Part shown: positions 8,284 through 17,593 of the stretch, piece by piece
Numbering within the stretch: the first letter of the stretch is position 1
Layout: the number at the start of each line of letters is the position of its first letter
From: Erythrobacter sp. HKB08
Lineage (GTDB): Bacteria; Pseudomonadota; Alphaproteobacteria; Sphingomonadales; Sphingomonadaceae
Reading direction: 5' to 3'
NCBI RefSeq assembly: GCF_004114695.1
Contig: NZ_CP035310.1
Coordinates: 1,409,501 to 1,473,500, forward strand
DNA length: 64,000 nt
Position numbers and translations under genes: made by a program
The notes under the pieces: model-generated
What the model was told of the DNA's origin: nothing
The model's database searches: none
The model's input: the letters and a program-made list of their open reading frames with translations, nothing else

Positions 8284-8685
8284 TTAGATGGGGCGGGCTT
8301 CGATGATGACGAATGCCTGCGCCCATGGATGATCGTCGGTGAGGGTGAGATGAATGACCGCCTCATGGCCCGCCGGCGTCAGTTCCGCAAGCCGCTTCGC
8401 CGCGCCGCCTTCGAGCTTGAGCGTGGGGGCGCCCGAGGGCGCATTCACGACGCCGATGTCCTTCATGAAGACGCCGCGCTTGAAGCCGGTGCCGACAGCC
8501 TTGGAAAAGGCCTCCTTGGCTGCGAAGCGCTTGGCGTAGGTCCCGGCGATGGTGAAGGGCCGCCGCCGCGCCTTGGCGCGCTCGACATCGGTGAACACGC
8601 GATTCTCGAAGCGCTCGCCGAAACGGTCGAGCGAATTCTGGATGCGCTCGATATTGCATAGGTCGGAACCGAGACCGATGATCAT
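8284..8685 (-). CDS. acpS: Holo-[acyl-carrier-protein] synthase
   Basis: 133 residues, normal length. [16 protein letters not shown] carries the Mg-binding Asp of the family (GxDxxxxxRI), and [16 protein letters not shown] is the second signature (WAxKEAxxKAxG-like) with the metal-binding Glu. It transfers phosphopantetheine from CoA to apo-ACP for fatty acid synthesis. It lies 10 nt after pdxJ and 10 nt before lepB on the minus strand, in a pyrE-pdxJ-acpS-lepB run that I recall as common in this group of bacteria. Confidence 0.96.
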   Translation of the reverse strand: MIIGLGSDLCNIERIQNSLDRFGERFENRVFTDVERAKARRRPFTIAGTYAKRFAAKEAFSKAVGTGFKRGVFMKDIGVVNAPSGAPTLKLEGGAAKRLAELTPAGHEAVIHLTLTDDHPWAQAFVIIEARPI

Positions 8686-8695
8686 GCGGCTTGCC

Positions 8696-9436
8696 TCACC
8701 GCGCGTCGTCCATCAACTCGCGCATCTTTCGTACCGCCTGTTCGAGGCCACAGAAAACCGCTTCCCCGATAAGGTAATGGCCGATGTTGAGCTCCGCCAG
8801 TTGCGGGATGGCGGCGATGGGCTGGACGTTCTCGTAGGTCAGCCCGTGGCCTGCATGCGGCTCGATGCCGTTCTTGGCGGCAAGGGCGGACATGTCGGCG
8901 ATGCGCTTGAGTTCGCTCGCGATTTTTTCGCGGTCGTCGTCGAGGAAAGCGTGAGCATATTCGCCGGTGTGGAATTCCACTACCGGTGCGCCGAGCCGCA
9001 ATGCGGCATCCAGTTGGCGCTCGCTCGCCTCGATGAACAGGCTCACTCGGATGCCGGCCTCGCGCAGTTCGCTGACGATCGGCGCGATCTGGTTGTGCAG
9101 GCCTGCGGCGTCGAGCCCGCCCTCGGTCGTGCGCTCCTCGCGCTTTTCCGGCACGATGCAGGCGGCATGCGGTTTGTGGCGCAGCGCGATCTCGAGCATT
9201 TCCTCGGTCGCGGCCATTTCCAGGTTCAGCGGGAGGTTGGTCGCGGCCTGGATGCGAGCAAGGTCTTCGTCGCGGATATGGCGGCGATCCTCGCGCAGGT
9301 GCGCGGTAATGCCGTCCCCGCCGACAGCCGCAACGATCTCTGCCGCGCGGACCGGGTCGGGATGGTCGCCGCCACGCGCGTTGCGGATCGTCGCAACGTG
9401 ATCGATGTTGACGCCGAGGCGGAGCCGGCCCGCCAT
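8696..9436 (-). CDS. pdxJ: Pyridoxine 5'-phosphate synthase
   Basis: 246 residues. [18 protein letters not shown] at the N-terminus is the PdxJ signature. [28 protein letters not shown] and [20 protein letters not shown] are conserved phosphate- and substrate-binding blocks of this TIM barrel. It condenses 1-deoxyxylulose 5-phosphate with 3-amino-2-oxopropyl phosphate to pyridoxine 5'-phosphate. The ATG directly abuts the pyrE stop codon, so the two genes are co-transcribed and probably translationally coupled. Confidence 0.97.
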   Translation of the reverse strand: MAGRLRLGVNIDHVATIRNARGGDHPDPVRAAEIVAAVGGDGITAHLREDRRHIRDEDLARIQAATNLPLNLEMAATEEMLEIALRHKPHAACIVPEKREERTTEGGLDAAGLHNQIAPIVSELREAGIRVSLFIEASERQLDAALRLGAPVVEFHTGEYAHAFLDDDREKIASELKRIADMSALAAKNGIEPHAGHGLTYENVQPIAAIPQLAELNIGHYLIGEAVFCGLEQAVRKMRELMDDAR

Positions 9437-10015
9437 CTACTTGCGGCTTCCCGGCTTGGTTATTTCGATTGCCGCGAGCTCTGCCGGCACTTCGTCTTCC
9501 GCATAGGTCGGGAAGTTGATCTGCACGAGCGGGAAGAACGGCACGCCGAGGTCCACCTCGCCGCCCGAGCGATCGATGAGTGAAACTTCGGCGATGACTT
9601 CGCCGCCTTCGCGGCCGACCGCATCGATCGCCTCGCGGCTCGACAGGCCGGTGGTCACGACGTCCTCGACCATCAGCACTTTCGCACCCGGTTCGAGAGC
9701 GAATCCGCGGCGCAGGTGGAAAGTGCCTTCAGGCCGTTCGAGAAACAGCGCGTCCTTGCCCAGGGCGCGGCCCATCTCGTGACCGATGATGATGCCGCCC
9801 ATCGCGGGCGAGACGACCGTGTCGATCTGGCTGCGAATCTCTCGCGGGATTTTTGCGGCAATGGCGGCTGCGAGACGCCCCGCGCGTTCCGGGTTCATCA
9901 ATACGCGGGCGCACTGGAGATAGAAGCCGCTGTGACGACCGGAGGACAGCTTGAAGTGCCCTTCGAGCAGGGCGCCGCTCGCGCGGAATTCGGAGAGAAC
10001 GTCTTCTTCGGTCAT
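9437..10015 (-). CDS. pyrE: Orotate phosphoribosyltransferase
   Basis: 192 residues. The PRPP-binding motif VLMVEDVVTTGLSS is present, with SSGRHSGFYLQCARVLMNP near the N-terminus and VSPAMGGIIIGHEMGRAL in the middle. Converts orotate plus PRPP to OMP in pyrimidine synthesis. The frame is open far upstream, but that part is antisense to coxB. I chose ATG 10015 (MTEEDVLSEF), which gives the usual family length. First gene of the minus-strand pyrE-pdxJ-acpS-lepB-permease-DUF3089-ruvX series, divergent from the cytochrome oxidase operon. Confidence 0.95.
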   Translation of the reverse strand: MTEEDVLSEFRASGALLEGHFKLSSGRHSGFYLQCARVLMNPERAGRLAAAIAAKIPREIRSQIDTVVSPAMGGIIIGHEMGRALGKDALFLERPEGTFHLRRGFALEPGAKVLMVEDVVTTGLSSREAIDAVGREGGEVIAEVSLIDRSGGEVDLGVPFFPLVQINFPTYAEDEVPAELAAIEITKPGSRK

Positions 10016-10102
10016 GGTGGTGCTAGCTGGCTCCGAAACAGTCGGGAATCGAGGCATTGCCCGGTGGGCAACATGGATTGCGGATTTTTCTCCTAGAAGT
10101 GC

Positions 10103-10131
10103 TTGAGACAGGGGGCAAGCATGCGTATACG
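10103..10131 (+). promoter_or_regulatory. Sigma70-type promoter for the cytochrome c oxidase genes
   Basis: TTGAGA at 10103-10108 and TATACG at 10126-10131 are separated by exactly 17 bp, close to the vegetative consensus. Transcription would start near 10138, giving a leader of about 70 nt before the coxB ATG at 10211. This also argues against longer coxB starts upstream. Confidence 0.55.
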
Positions 10132-10210
10132 CGCCGCAGAATTGCCCCGGAGTGGGGCTGTTGCGCCTGCGCGACATCGCTTCAGGAATTGGCAGAAAGC
10201 GTTGAAAACG

Positions 10211-11245
10211 ATGGTCTTCGGAATTCGCCCCAACCGGGCACTGCAGATGGTAACCCTGATGCTGGCGGCCCTGCTGCTGGCCCTCGCGCCGCAGATCGCG
10301 GTTGCGCAGGACACGGCCGAAGCACCGGCCGAGGCAGCCGAAGTGGCTGCTGACGACGGTGCGGCGACCGAGGCAGCTACCGGTGGTTACACGCCGCTCG
10401 GCCCGGACATGATCAAGGGCCAGCCGGTCGATGGTGAGATCAACCTGCAGCCGCAGTTCTCCGAAATCGGCCAGACCGCGAACGGCCTTCACATGGGCCT
10501 CGTTTGGGTCATGGTGATCATTTCGGTCTTCGTTCTCGCGCTGCTGATCTGGGTTGTCATTCGCTACAACCGCCGCGCCAACGCGACGCCTTCGAAGACG
10601 ACTCACAACACGCTGATCGAAGTGGTCTGGACGGTCGTACCGGTCCTGATTCTCGTGGGCATCGCGATCCCGTCGATCAGCCTGCTTGCCAAGCAGTACG
10701 AATCGCCGCCGGAAGACGCGGTGACGATCAAGGCGATCGGCTACCAGTGGTACTGGGGCTACGAATATCCCGACAATGGCGGCTTCGAAGTCATCTCGAA
10801 CATGATGCCGGAAGACGAAGCCATCGCGAAGGGCTTCCCGGGCCAGCTCGAAGTCGACAACCGCATGGTCGTTCCGGTGAATACGCCGCTGCGTATCCAG
10901 ACGACCGCTGCTGACGTGATCCACTCGTTCGCCGTTCCCTCGCTCTGGTTCAAGCTGGACGCCGTTCCGGGCCGCATCAACGAGAAGCTGCTCGTGATCA
11001 AGGAGCCCGGCATCTATTACGGCCAGTGCTCGGAACTGTGCGGCATCAAGCACGCTTATATGCCGATCGCTGTCGAAGCGCTTCCGCGTGACCAGTGGGA
11101 AGCTTGGGTGCGCCAGCAGCCGGGCGGCACCGTCGCCGGTGACAACGACACTCCTGCAGAAGCTGCCCAGGAAGCTGCTGCAAACACCGATGCCCCGGCA
11201 GCCGATCCGGTTGCCGACCAGGATGAGCCGGTCGCGGCCAACTGA
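10211..11245 (+). CDS. coxB: Cytochrome c oxidase subunit II
   Basis: 344 residues. Signal peptide about 1-33 (VTLMLAALLLALAPQIAVAQ), then an Ala/Glu-rich stretch and two membrane segments (GLVWVMVIISVFVLALLIWV and VVWTVVPVLILVGIAIPSI). The CuA centre is intact: HSFAVPSLWFKLD and CSELCGIKHAYMPI with both Cys, the His and the Met. Accepts electrons from cytochrome c in the aa3-type oxidase. The start at 10211 gives a clean signal peptide and lies behind the predicted promoter. The C-terminus after the CuA domain is a 40-residue acidic Ala/Asp-rich tail. Confidence 0.95.
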   Translation: MVFGIRPNRALQMVTLMLAALLLALAPQIAVAQDTAEAPAEAAEVAADDGAATEAATGGYTPLGPDMIKGQPVDGEINLQPQFSEIGQTANGLHMGLVWVMVIISVFVLALLIWVVIRYNRRANATPSKTTHNTLIEVVWTVVPVLILVGIAIPSISLLAKQYESPPEDAVTIKAIGYQWYWGYEYPDNGGFEVISNMMPEDEAIAKGFPGQLEVDNRMVVPVNTPLRIQTTAADVIHSFAVPSLWFKLDAVPGRINEKLLVIKEPGIYYGQCSELCGIKHAYMPIAVEALPRDQWEAWVRQQPGGTVAGDNDTPAEAAQEAAANTDAPAADPVADQDEPVAAN

Positions 11246-11276
11246 TTAACCGAATAACGAACGATAGAGACTGACC

Positions 11277-12983
11277 ATGGCCACTACCGCTGAAGGTTTC
11301 GACGCTCACCACGAGGACCACGCGCACGACGCCGACCACAAGCCCGGCTTCTTCGCGCGTTGGTTCATGTCGACCAACCACAAGGATATCGGCACCCTCT
11401 ACCTGATTTTCGCGATCTTCGCGGGCATCATCGGTGGTGCGATTTCCGGCATCATGCGTGCCGAGCTCGCCGAACCGGGTATCCAGGTTCTCGGCTGGTA
11501 CGTGAACCTCGTCGGTGGCGAGGCCAGCTTCGATGCCAACCTCCATGCCTGGAACGTGCTCATCACCGCGCACGGCCTGATCATGGTCTTCTTCATGGTC
11601 ATGCCGGCCATGATCGGCGGCTTCGGTAACTGGTTCGTCCCGCTCATGATCGGCGCGCCTGACATGGCGTTCCCGCGCATGAACAACATCTCGTTCTGGC
11701 TGACGGTCGCGGGCTTCTGTTCGCTGCTGTTCTCGCTCTTCGTACCAGGCGGCCCCGGCGGTCTCGGTGCGGGCGTGGGCTGGACGGTCTATGCACCGCT
11801 ATCGACGAGCGGATCGGTCGGCCCAGCGGTCGACTTCGCGATCTTCTCGCTCCACTTGGCGGGCGCGGGCTCGATCCTTGGTGCGACCAACTTCATCACC
11901 ACCATTCTCAACATGCGTGCGCCGGGCATGACCCTGCACAAGATGCCGCTGTTCGTGTGGTCGATGCTCGTCACCGCATTCCTGCTGCTGCTCGCACTGC
12001 CGGTCCTGGCAGCCGCGATCACCATGCTGATCACCGATCGTAACTTCGGCACGACCTTCTTCGACCCGGCTGGCGGCGGCGACCCCGTTCTCTACCAGCA
12101 CCTGTTCTGGTTCTTCGGTCACCCGGAAGTCTACATCATGATCCTGCCGGGCTTCGGCATGATCTCGCAGATCGTCGCGACCTTCAGCCGCAAGCCGGTC
12201 TTCGGCTACCTCGGCATGGCCTACGCCATGGTCGCGATCGGCGTCGTCGGCTTCATCGTGTGGGCGCACCACATGTATACCGTCGGCCTCGACGTTAACA
12301 CGAAGATGTACTTCACCGCGGCGACCATGGTCATCGCAGTCCCGACGGGCGTGAAGATCTTCAGCTGGATCGCCACGATGTGGGGCGGCTCGATCGAGTT
12401 CAAGTCGCCGATGGTCTGGGCGCTGGGCTTCATCTTCCTGTTCACCGTTGGCGGCGTCACTGGCGTCTATCTTGCCAACGGCGGCATCGACGATGTGGTC
12501 CACGACACCTACTTCGTGGTGGCGCACTTCCACTACGTCCTGTCGATGGGCGCGGTCTTCGCTCTCTTCGCGGCCTTCTACTACTGGTTCCCGAAGATGA
12601 GCGGCCGCTGGCACAGCGAGCTGCTGTCGCACCTCCACTTTTGGGGCTTCTTCATCGGCGTGAACGTGATCTTCTTCCCGCAGCACTTCCTGGGTCTTCA
12701 GGGCATGCCGCGCCGCTATCCGGACTACGCTGAAGCGTACAGCTACTGGAACGAGATCTCGACGCTCGGCTATGCGATCATGGCCGGTTCGATGGTGATC
12801 TTCTTCGTCAACGTGGCCTACGCGTTCATCGCCGGCCGCAAGGCGGAAGACAACTACTGGGGCGAAGGCGCGACCACCCTCGAGTGGACGCTGTCGAGCC
12901 CGCCGCCGTACCACCAGTTCGAAACGCTGCCGGTTATCGAGGACCACCACGATTACCACGACCACATGCCTGCCAAGGCCTGA
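11277..12983 (+). CDS. ctaD: Cytochrome c oxidase subunit I (aa3 type)
   Basis: 568 residues, twelve-helix haem-copper oxidase subunit. Visible are [18 protein letters not shown] at the N-terminus, [19 protein letters not shown] with the low-spin haem ligand, [18 protein letters not shown] with the Cu-B His and crosslinked Tyr, WAHHMYTVG with the His pair, and [16 protein letters not shown] with the haem a3 and haem a ligands. It reduces O2 and pumps protons. It follows coxB by 31 nt. A His-rich soluble N-terminus (residues 8-22) precedes the first helix. Confidence 0.98.
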   Translation: MATTAEGFDAHHEDHAHDADHKPGFFARWFMSTNHKDIGTLYLIFAIFAGIIGGAISGIMRAELAEPGIQVLGWYVNLVGGEASFDANLHAWNVLITAHGLIMVFFMVMPAMIGGFGNWFVPLMIGAPDMAFPRMNNISFWLTVAGFCSLLFSLFVPGGPGGLGAGVGWTVYAPLSTSGSVGPAVDFAIFSLHLAGAGSILGATNFITTILNMRAPGMTLHKMPLFVWSMLVTAFLLLLALPVLAAAITMLITDRNFGTTFFDPAGGGDPVLYQHLFWFFGHPEVYIMILPGFGMISQIVATFSRKPVFGYLGMAYAMVAIGVVGFIVWAHHMYTVGLDVNTKMYFTAATMVIAVPTGVKIFSWIATMWGGSIEFKSPMVWALGFIFLFTVGGVTGVYLANGGIDDVVHDTYFVVAHFHYVLSMGAVFALFAAFYYWFPKMSGRWHSELLSHLHFWGFFIGVNVIFFPQHFLGLQGMPRRYPDYAEAYSYWNEISTLGYAIMAGSMVIFFVNVAYAFIAGRKAEDNYWGEGATTLEWTLSSPPPYHQFETLPVIEDHHDYHDHMPAKA

Positions 12984-13010
12984 GGTCGGTCAGCAGCCAC
13001 AAACAGCTCA

Positions 13011-13037
13011 CGGCCGGCCCGAAAGGGTCGGCCGTTT
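13011..13037 (+). terminator. Rho-independent terminator after ctaD
   Basis: Stem of 10 bases each side (CGGCCGGCCC and GGGTCGGCCG, one mismatch) around a GAAA loop, followed by TTTGCTT. It ends 18 nt before the next start codon, so ctaD transcription probably stops or attenuates here. Confidence 0.75.
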
Positions 13038-13054
13038 GCTTATGAGCGGATGAG

Positions 13055-14032
13055 ATGACGATGCCCGAAATGCGCAACATCGACGTCGGCGAGCTTTCGC
13101 TGCGCTGTGCCATCGAGGGTGCCGGGGCGGGCGAGCGCCCGCTGGTCATCTTCGTCCACGGCTTCCCGGAAAGCTGGTACAGCTGGCGCCACCAGCTCGC
13201 GCCCGTGGCCGAAGCCGGATTTACCGCCTGCGCGATCGACGTGCGCGGCTATGGCGGCTCGGACAAGCCCGAGCCGGTCGAAGCCTACGCGATGGAGCGG
13301 ATCGTCGGCGATCTCGTCGGGTTGAAGAACGCACTCCAGCCGGACGCACCCGCAATCCTCGTCGGTCACGACTGGGGCGCGCCGATCGTGTGGAACACTG
13401 CGCTGACCAACCCGGAACATTTCCGCGCGGTCGCGGGCATGTCGGTTCCTTTCGCCGGGGTGCCGAGCCAGCCCTTCACCGAGGTCTTCCGCGAGCACTT
13501 CACCAGCCAGGGCAAGTTCTTCTACCAGGAATACTTCCAGAAGCCGGGCGTTGCCGAAGCGGAAGCCGAGAGGGACCCGCGCGATTTCGTCCAGCGCATG
13601 ATGTACTCGATCAGCGGCGACGTGCCCGAGGGCGACTACTGGTCCAAGCCCTATGGCGCGACCTTCCTCGAAGGCCTGCCCGATCCGCAGCCGGTCGAAT
13701 GGCTGACGACTGAAGACCTCGACTATTACGAAGGCGAGTTCCGCAATTCCGGTTTCCGCGGCCCGCTCAATCGCTATCGCAATCACGAGCGCGATTTCGA
13801 ATGGCTGCAGGGCTGGAAGGACAAGCGCATCGAGCAGCCATCGCTGTTCATCGGCGGTACGCGCGACCCGGCGACCTTCCTGTTCGGAGCCGTGACCGAT
13901 CCGGTCGCGCTGATGCGCATGTTCGCACCCAAGGTCGAAGGCCACATTCTCGAAGGTGTCGGCCACTGGACCCAGCAGGAGCGACCGGAAGAGGTCAACG
14001 CGCTGCTGATCGACTGGCTAAAGCGCCTTTGA
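13055..14032 (+). CDS. Alpha/beta hydrolase, epoxide-hydrolase-like
   Basis: 325 residues. [16 protein letters not shown] carries the oxyanion HGxP motif, and [15 protein letters not shown] places an Asp as nucleophile, as in epoxide hydrolases and haloalkane dehalogenases. [11 protein letters not shown] and the C-terminal GVGHWTQQE with the catalytic His are also present. Substrate unknown. It sits between ctaD and ctaB inside the cytochrome oxidase region, behind a terminator. The ctaB ATG follows 8 nt after its stop, so it may be co-transcribed with ctaB. The start could also be the ATG two codons downstream. Confidence 0.88.
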   Translation: MTMPEMRNIDVGELSLRCAIEGAGAGERPLVIFVHGFPESWYSWRHQLAPVAEAGFTACAIDVRGYGGSDKPEPVEAYAMERIVGDLVGLKNALQPDAPAILVGHDWGAPIVWNTALTNPEHFRAVAGMSVPFAGVPSQPFTEVFREHFTSQGKFFYQEYFQKPGVAEAEAERDPRDFVQRMMYSISGDVPEGDYWSKPYGATFLEGLPDPQPVEWLTTEDLDYYEGEFRNSGFRGPLNRYRNHERDFEWLQGWKDKRIEQPSLFIGGTRDPATFLFGAVTDPVALMRMFAPKVEGHILEGVGHWTQQERPEEVNALLIDWLKRL

Positions 14033-14040
14033 GACACTAT

Positions 14041-14973
14041 ATGGCCGCCGATCCCATGACCCAGGCTTCGACCATCCCGCTCCCGGCCGACTGGCGCGAT
14101 TTCTTCGCGCTGACGAAGCCGCGCGTCATGACGCTGGTGATCTTCACCGGCTTGTGCGGCCTGCTCGCCGCGCCCGGTTATATCAACCCGGTCATCGCCT
14201 TCACCGCGATCCTGTGCATCGCGGTCGGTGCAGGCGGGGCTGCGGCGCTCAATATGTGGTGGGAAGCCGATATCGATGCCGGCATGAAGCGCACCTCGGC
14301 GCGTCCCATTCCGATGGGACGGATGAAGCCGACCGACGCGCGCGATTTCGGCATCATGCTGTCGGGCGCATCGGTGATGACCATGGGGCTTGCCGTAGGC
14401 TGGCTCGCGGCGAGCCTGCTCGCGCTGTCGATCTTCTACTATGCGGTCATCTACACCATCTGGCTCAAGCCGCGCACACCGCAGAACATCGTCATCGGCG
14501 GCGGTGCCGGTGCATTCCCGCCGCTGATCGGCTGGGTTGCTGTGACCGGTGAAGTGACGGCCATGCCGCTGCTGCTCTTCGCGATCATCTTCATGTGGAC
14601 CCCGCCGCACTTCTGGGCGCTCGCGCTGTTCGTGCAGACCGACTACGCCAAGGTCGGCATCCCGATGATGCCGGTGGTGAAGGGCGAGGCGAGCACGCGC
14701 CGCCAGATCATCATCTATTCGATCCTGCTGGTGCCGCTCGCCGCGGCGCCGTGGTTCATCGGCGGGACCGGCGCGATCTACGGTGTTGCAGCGCTTTCGC
14801 TCTCGCTTGCATTCCTTGCGCTTTCGGTCCCCGTCGCTTTCCGGCAAGCTCAGGCAGGAGACGGTATGAAGCCGGAGAAGCGCCTGTTCGCTTTCAGCAT
14901 CCTCTATCTCTTCGCCCTGTTCGCAGCGCTGGTTGTCGACAGGGTCGCGTTTTACCAAGGATGGATCGCATGA
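14041..14973 (+). CDS. ctaB: Protohaem IX farnesyltransferase (haem O synthase)
   Basis: 310 residues, UbiA-superfamily prenyltransferase with about nine membrane helices. The first Asp-rich motif [19 protein letters not shown] and the second segment [18 protein letters not shown] are typical of CtaB/Cyo[23 protein letters not shown] opens the protein. Makes haem O from protohaem for the aa3 oxidase. I chose ATG 14041 ([10 protein letters not shown]); ATG 14056 is an alternative. The long frame upstream overlaps the hydrolase gene and is a shadow. Confidence 0.95.
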   Translation: MAADPMTQASTIPLPADWRDFFALTKPRVMTLVIFTGLCGLLAAPGYINPVIAFTAILCIAVGAGGAAALNMWWEADIDAGMKRTSARPIPMGRMKPTDARDFGIMLSGASVMTMGLAVGWLAASLLALSIFYYAVIYTIWLKPRTPQNIVIGGGAGAFPPLIGWVAVTGEVTAMPLLLFAIIFMWTPPHFWALALFVQTDYAKVGIPMMPVVKGEASTRRQIIIYSILLVPLAAAPWFIGGTGAIYGVAALSLSLAFLALSVPVAFRQAQAGDGMKPEKRLFAFSILYLFALFAALVVDRVAFYQGWIA

Positions 14974-15098
14974 CCCCCGAAGAAGAAGCCGAGTTCAAGA
15001 AGCGCCGAAAGGGACGTAACTATGTCCTCGGAGGCCTTCTGCTGTTCATGGTGATCCTGTTCTACGCGATCACCATCGCCCGGATCGGGGGGCAGTGA
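14970..15098 (+). CDS. Small single-pass membrane protein of the cox cluster (CoxF-like)
   Basis: 42 residues: a charged N-terminus ([17 protein letters not shown]) followed by one membrane segment ([20 protein letters not shown]). ATG 14970 overlaps the ctaB stop as ATGA, and its stop overlaps the ctaG start as TGATG, so it is a translated gene in the operon. Small proteins at this place in alphaproteobacterial cox operons are called CoxF in some annotations and are thought to help oxidase assembly. The name here rests on position and topology only. Confidence 0.8.
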   Translation: MTPEEEAEFKKRRKGRNYVLGGLLLFMVILFYAITIARIGGQ

Positions 15099-15682
15099 TG
15101 AGCACTGCGACGCTCGAGAACCGCAATACCCGCACGGCGATGTTCGCCTTTCTCGGCGCGCTCGCCATGCTCGGCCTCGGCTATGCCGCGGTACCGCTCT
15201 ACGACCTGTTCTGCCGCGTCACCGGATTCGGCGGCACGACCCAGCGCGCGACCGAGGCGCAGGCCGATCTCGCGGCGCGCATGGGCGCCAGCGCCGGCGG
15301 CAAGGAAATCTCCATCCGCTTCGACGCGACGACCGCCGGCGACATGCCGTGGACCTTCAAGCCGGTGCAGGTGACCGAGAAGGTCCAGATCGGCCAGCGC
15401 GACCTTGCCTTTTATACCGCTCGCAATGACAGCGACGTGCCGATCACCGGCACCGCGACCTTCAATGTCGAGCCGGAACAGACGGGCAAGTATTTCAACA
15501 AGATCCAGTGCTTCTGCTTCACCGAACAGACCCTGCAGCCGGGCCAGGAAATCCGGATGCCGGTGCTCTATTACGTCGATCCCGCGATCCTCGATGACGA
15601 GAATGCGAAGGGCGTCGAGCAGATCACTTTGAGCTATACCTTCCACAAGGCTATCGATCAGGGCGAGAAACCCGCTTCGTGA
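15098..15682 (+). CDS. ctaG: Cytochrome c oxidase assembly protein CtaG (Cox11 family)
   Basis: 194 residues. One N-terminal membrane anchor (TAMFAFLGALAMLGLGYAAV) is followed by PLYDLFCRVTGFGG, the Cox11 motif with a conserved Cys. IQCFCFTEQTLQPGQ carries the CFCF copper-binding pair. Delivers copper to the Cu-B site of subunit I, on the periplasmic side. ATG 15098 overlaps the stop of the small upstream gene by one base. Confidence 0.95.
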   Translation: MSTATLENRNTRTAMFAFLGALAMLGLGYAAVPLYDLFCRVTGFGGTTQRATEAQADLAARMGASAGGKEISIRFDATTAGDMPWTFKPVQVTEKVQIGQRDLAFYTARNDSDVPITGTATFNVEPEQTGKYFNKIQCFCFTEQTLQPGQEIRMPVLYYVDPAILDDENAKGVEQITLSYTFHKAIDQGEKPAS

Positions 15683-15747
15683 CACTGGACCTGCCCGCAT
15701 CAGGCGATTAAGGGCAGGCGCAACAGTTCTGACAGGACAAGAGACTC

Positions 15748-16569
15748 ATGGCTGGCGCTAAGAACCACGACTATCATATCCTTCCGCCCGACATCTGGCC
15801 GCTGATCGGCTCGATTTCGGCCCTGACCTTCACCACCGGCATGGTGTTCTACATGCACGAGATGGCCAATGCCTGGCTCATTCTCGGCCTCGGCATCGCC
15901 GGCCTCATTGCCACCTTCTTCAGCTGGTTCGGCAATGTCGTGAAGGAAGCGCAGACCGGGTACCACACGCCGGTCGTGCAGCTGCACATGCGCTACGGCA
16001 TGATCCTGTTCATTGCTTCGGAAGTGATGTTCTTCGTCGGTTGGTTCTGGAGCTGGTTCGACTTCGCGCTGTTCCCCTCGGCAATCTCCGAGGTGATCGG
16101 CGGCCAGTTCCCGCCCGCCGCGATCGAAGCGGTCATCGACCCTTTCAGCCTGCCGCTGCTCAACACGCTGATCCTGCTGTGTTCGGGCACCACGGTTACC
16201 TGGGCGCACCACTCGCTGATCCACGGTGACCGCGAAGGCCTCAAGAAGGGCCTGTGGGCGACCATCGCTCTCGGCGCGGTCTTCACCGCGATCCAGGCTT
16301 ACGAGTACGCCCACGCGCCGTTCGGCTTCGGTGGCAACACCTACAGCTCGGCCTTCTACATGGCGACCGGCTTCCACGGCTTCCACGTCCTCATCGGCAC
16401 GATCTTCCTGATCGTCTGCCTTGTGCGCAGCTACAAGGGCCACTTCACCCCGCGCCAGCACTTCGGCTTCGAAGCGGCTGCGTGGTACTGGCACTTCGTC
16501 GATGTGGTGTGGCTGTTCCTCTTCGTCGTCGTCTACATCTGGGGCGGCTGGGGCGCAGAAGTCCACTAA
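15748..16569 (+). CDS. coxC: Cytochrome c oxidase subunit III
   Basis: 273 residues with seven predicted helices. The opening KNHDYHILPPDIWPLIGS, then FIASEVMFFVGWFWSWFDFAL with the conserved Glu, TTVTWAHHSLIHGDR, and the end AAWYWHFVDVVWLFLFVVVYIWG are characteristic. Stabilises the oxidase core. It follows ctaG after 65 nt. Its stop TAA overlaps the ATG of the DUF983 gene (TAATG). Confidence 0.97.
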   Translation: MAGAKNHDYHILPPDIWPLIGSISALTFTTGMVFYMHEMANAWLILGLGIAGLIATFFSWFGNVVKEAQTGYHTPVVQLHMRYGMILFIASEVMFFVGWFWSWFDFALFPSAISEVIGGQFPPAAIEAVIDPFSLPLLNTLILLCSGTTVTWAHHSLIHGDREGLKKGLWATIALGAVFTAIQAYEYAHAPFGFGGNTYSSAFYMATGFHGFHVLIGTIFLIVCLVRSYKGHFTPRQHFGFEAAAWYWHFVDVVWLFLFVVVYIWGGWGAEVH

Positions 16570-16967
16570 TGCCATCCGGCTTGCCGGATAATTCGAAGGG
16601 GCAGCCCGGCCAGTCACCAGACTTCGGCTCGGCTGCCCTTTTCGGTTTGTGCCCGTCCTGCGGAGAGCGGACGCTGTTCGACGGTGTCGCGCGCTTCGCC
16701 GATCGCTGCTCGAACTGCGGGCTGGAATTCTCTCGCTTCAACGTGGGCGATGGTCCGGCTGCATTCCTGACGCTGATCGTCGGCGGGCTGGTGACGATCC
16801 TTGCCGTGTGGCTGGAGCTTGCCGTGTCGCCGCCGTTCTGGGTCCATGCGCTGATCTGGATCCCGCTGGTCGCCGTGCTGGTCGTCGGCGGGCTCAGGGT
16901 GGCCAAGGCGGCGCTCCTGTTCTCCGAATACCGAAACCGCGCGCGCGAAGCCGGGAGCAAGGAATGA
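16569..16967 (+). CDS. DUF983 family membrane protein with two CxxC motifs
   Basis: 132 residues. The N-terminal part has two zinc-ribbon-type pairs, LCPSCGERTLF and RCSNCGLEFSRF. Two membrane segments follow (AAFLTLIVGGLVTILAVWL and VHALIWIPLVAVLVVGGL). The family is often found between coxC and surf1 in alphaproteobacteria, as here, suggesting a role in oxidase assembly; its exact job is not known to me. The start overlaps the coxC stop by one base, and its stop overlaps the SURF1 start as ATGA. Confidence 0.9.
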   Translation: MPSGLPDNSKGQPGQSPDFGSAALFGLCPSCGERTLFDGVARFADRCSNCGLEFSRFNVGDGPAAFLTLIVGGLVTILAVWLELAVSPPFWVHALIWIPLVAVLVVGGLRVAKAALLFSEYRNRAREAGSKE

Positions 16968-17536
16968 CCCTGCGCGATATCCCAGTCATCCCAACCATAA
17001 TCGTCGCCGCTGCAATCGCGACGATGATCGCGCTCGGCTTCTGGCAGCTGGGCCGTTCGGAAGAAAAAGCCGAACTGCTCGTCCGCTACCAGACCGCACC
17101 GGTCGATGGCGCGACGATCGCCTATCCTGACCCCGGAACCGATATCGAGCCGCTGCTCTACCGAAAGGTCGAGGCGGTGTGCGAAACCCCGTCCGACGTG
17201 CGCGGCGTTGCCGGGACGAACGTGCTCGGCGTGAAGGGCTGGGCGCATGTCACCGACTGCACGCTCGCCAACGGAGCGGAAGCGCGCGTCGATCTTGGCT
17301 GGTCGCGCAATCCGCAGTCGCCCGGATACGAGGGCGGGGCGGTGAGCGGCATCCTCGCTCCCAATGGCCGCATCGTTGCCGACCCGCCGCTCGCCGGCCT
17401 CGGCCCGCTTGCGAAGCCCGACCCGGCCGACCTGCCGAACAACCACCTCGCTTACGCGGGCCAGTGGTTCTTCTTCGCCCTGACCGCGCTGGTCATTTAC
17501 ATCCTCGCGCTGCGCCGGCGCCGCAGGTCAGCTTGA
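16964..17536 (+). CDS. SURF1 family cytochrome oxidase biogenesis protein
   Basis: 190 residues. The N-terminal membrane helix ends in the family hallmark LGFWQLGRSEEKAELL. The second membrane helix is near the C-terminus (NNHLAYAGQWFFFALTALVIY), whose NNHLAYAxQWF sequence is the other SURF1 signature. Acts in haem a insertion or assembly of the oxidase. It is somewhat shorter than typical bacterial Surf1 (about 240), the periplasmic middle being compact. Last gene of the cox cluster. Confidence 0.9.
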   Translation: MTLRDIPVIPTIIVAAAIATMIALGFWQLGRSEEKAELLVRYQTAPVDGATIAYPDPGTDIEPLLYRKVEAVCETPSDVRGVAGTNVLGVKGWAHVTDCTLANGAEARVDLGWSRNPQSPGYEGGAVSGILAPNGRIVADPPLAGLGPLAKPDPADLPNNHLAYAGQWFFFALTALVIYILALRRRRRSA

Positions 17537-17593
17537 GCGCTCCCAAGCCTCGCTCGCTTGCCGCGCGCAAGGTGCGGGGCTAACCGCCGAAGC

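Noticed and set aside
10016-11053. N-terminal extension of pyrE to 11053 on the minus strand
   Set aside because: It is antisense to coxB, which has a complete CuA domain. The extension has no recognisable domain; pyrE has normal length from 10015.
11799-12965. 388-codon open frame antisense to ctaD
   Set aside because: Composition is His/Arg/Asp-rich, a reverse-complement shadow of codon-biased membrane protein DNA; no motif.
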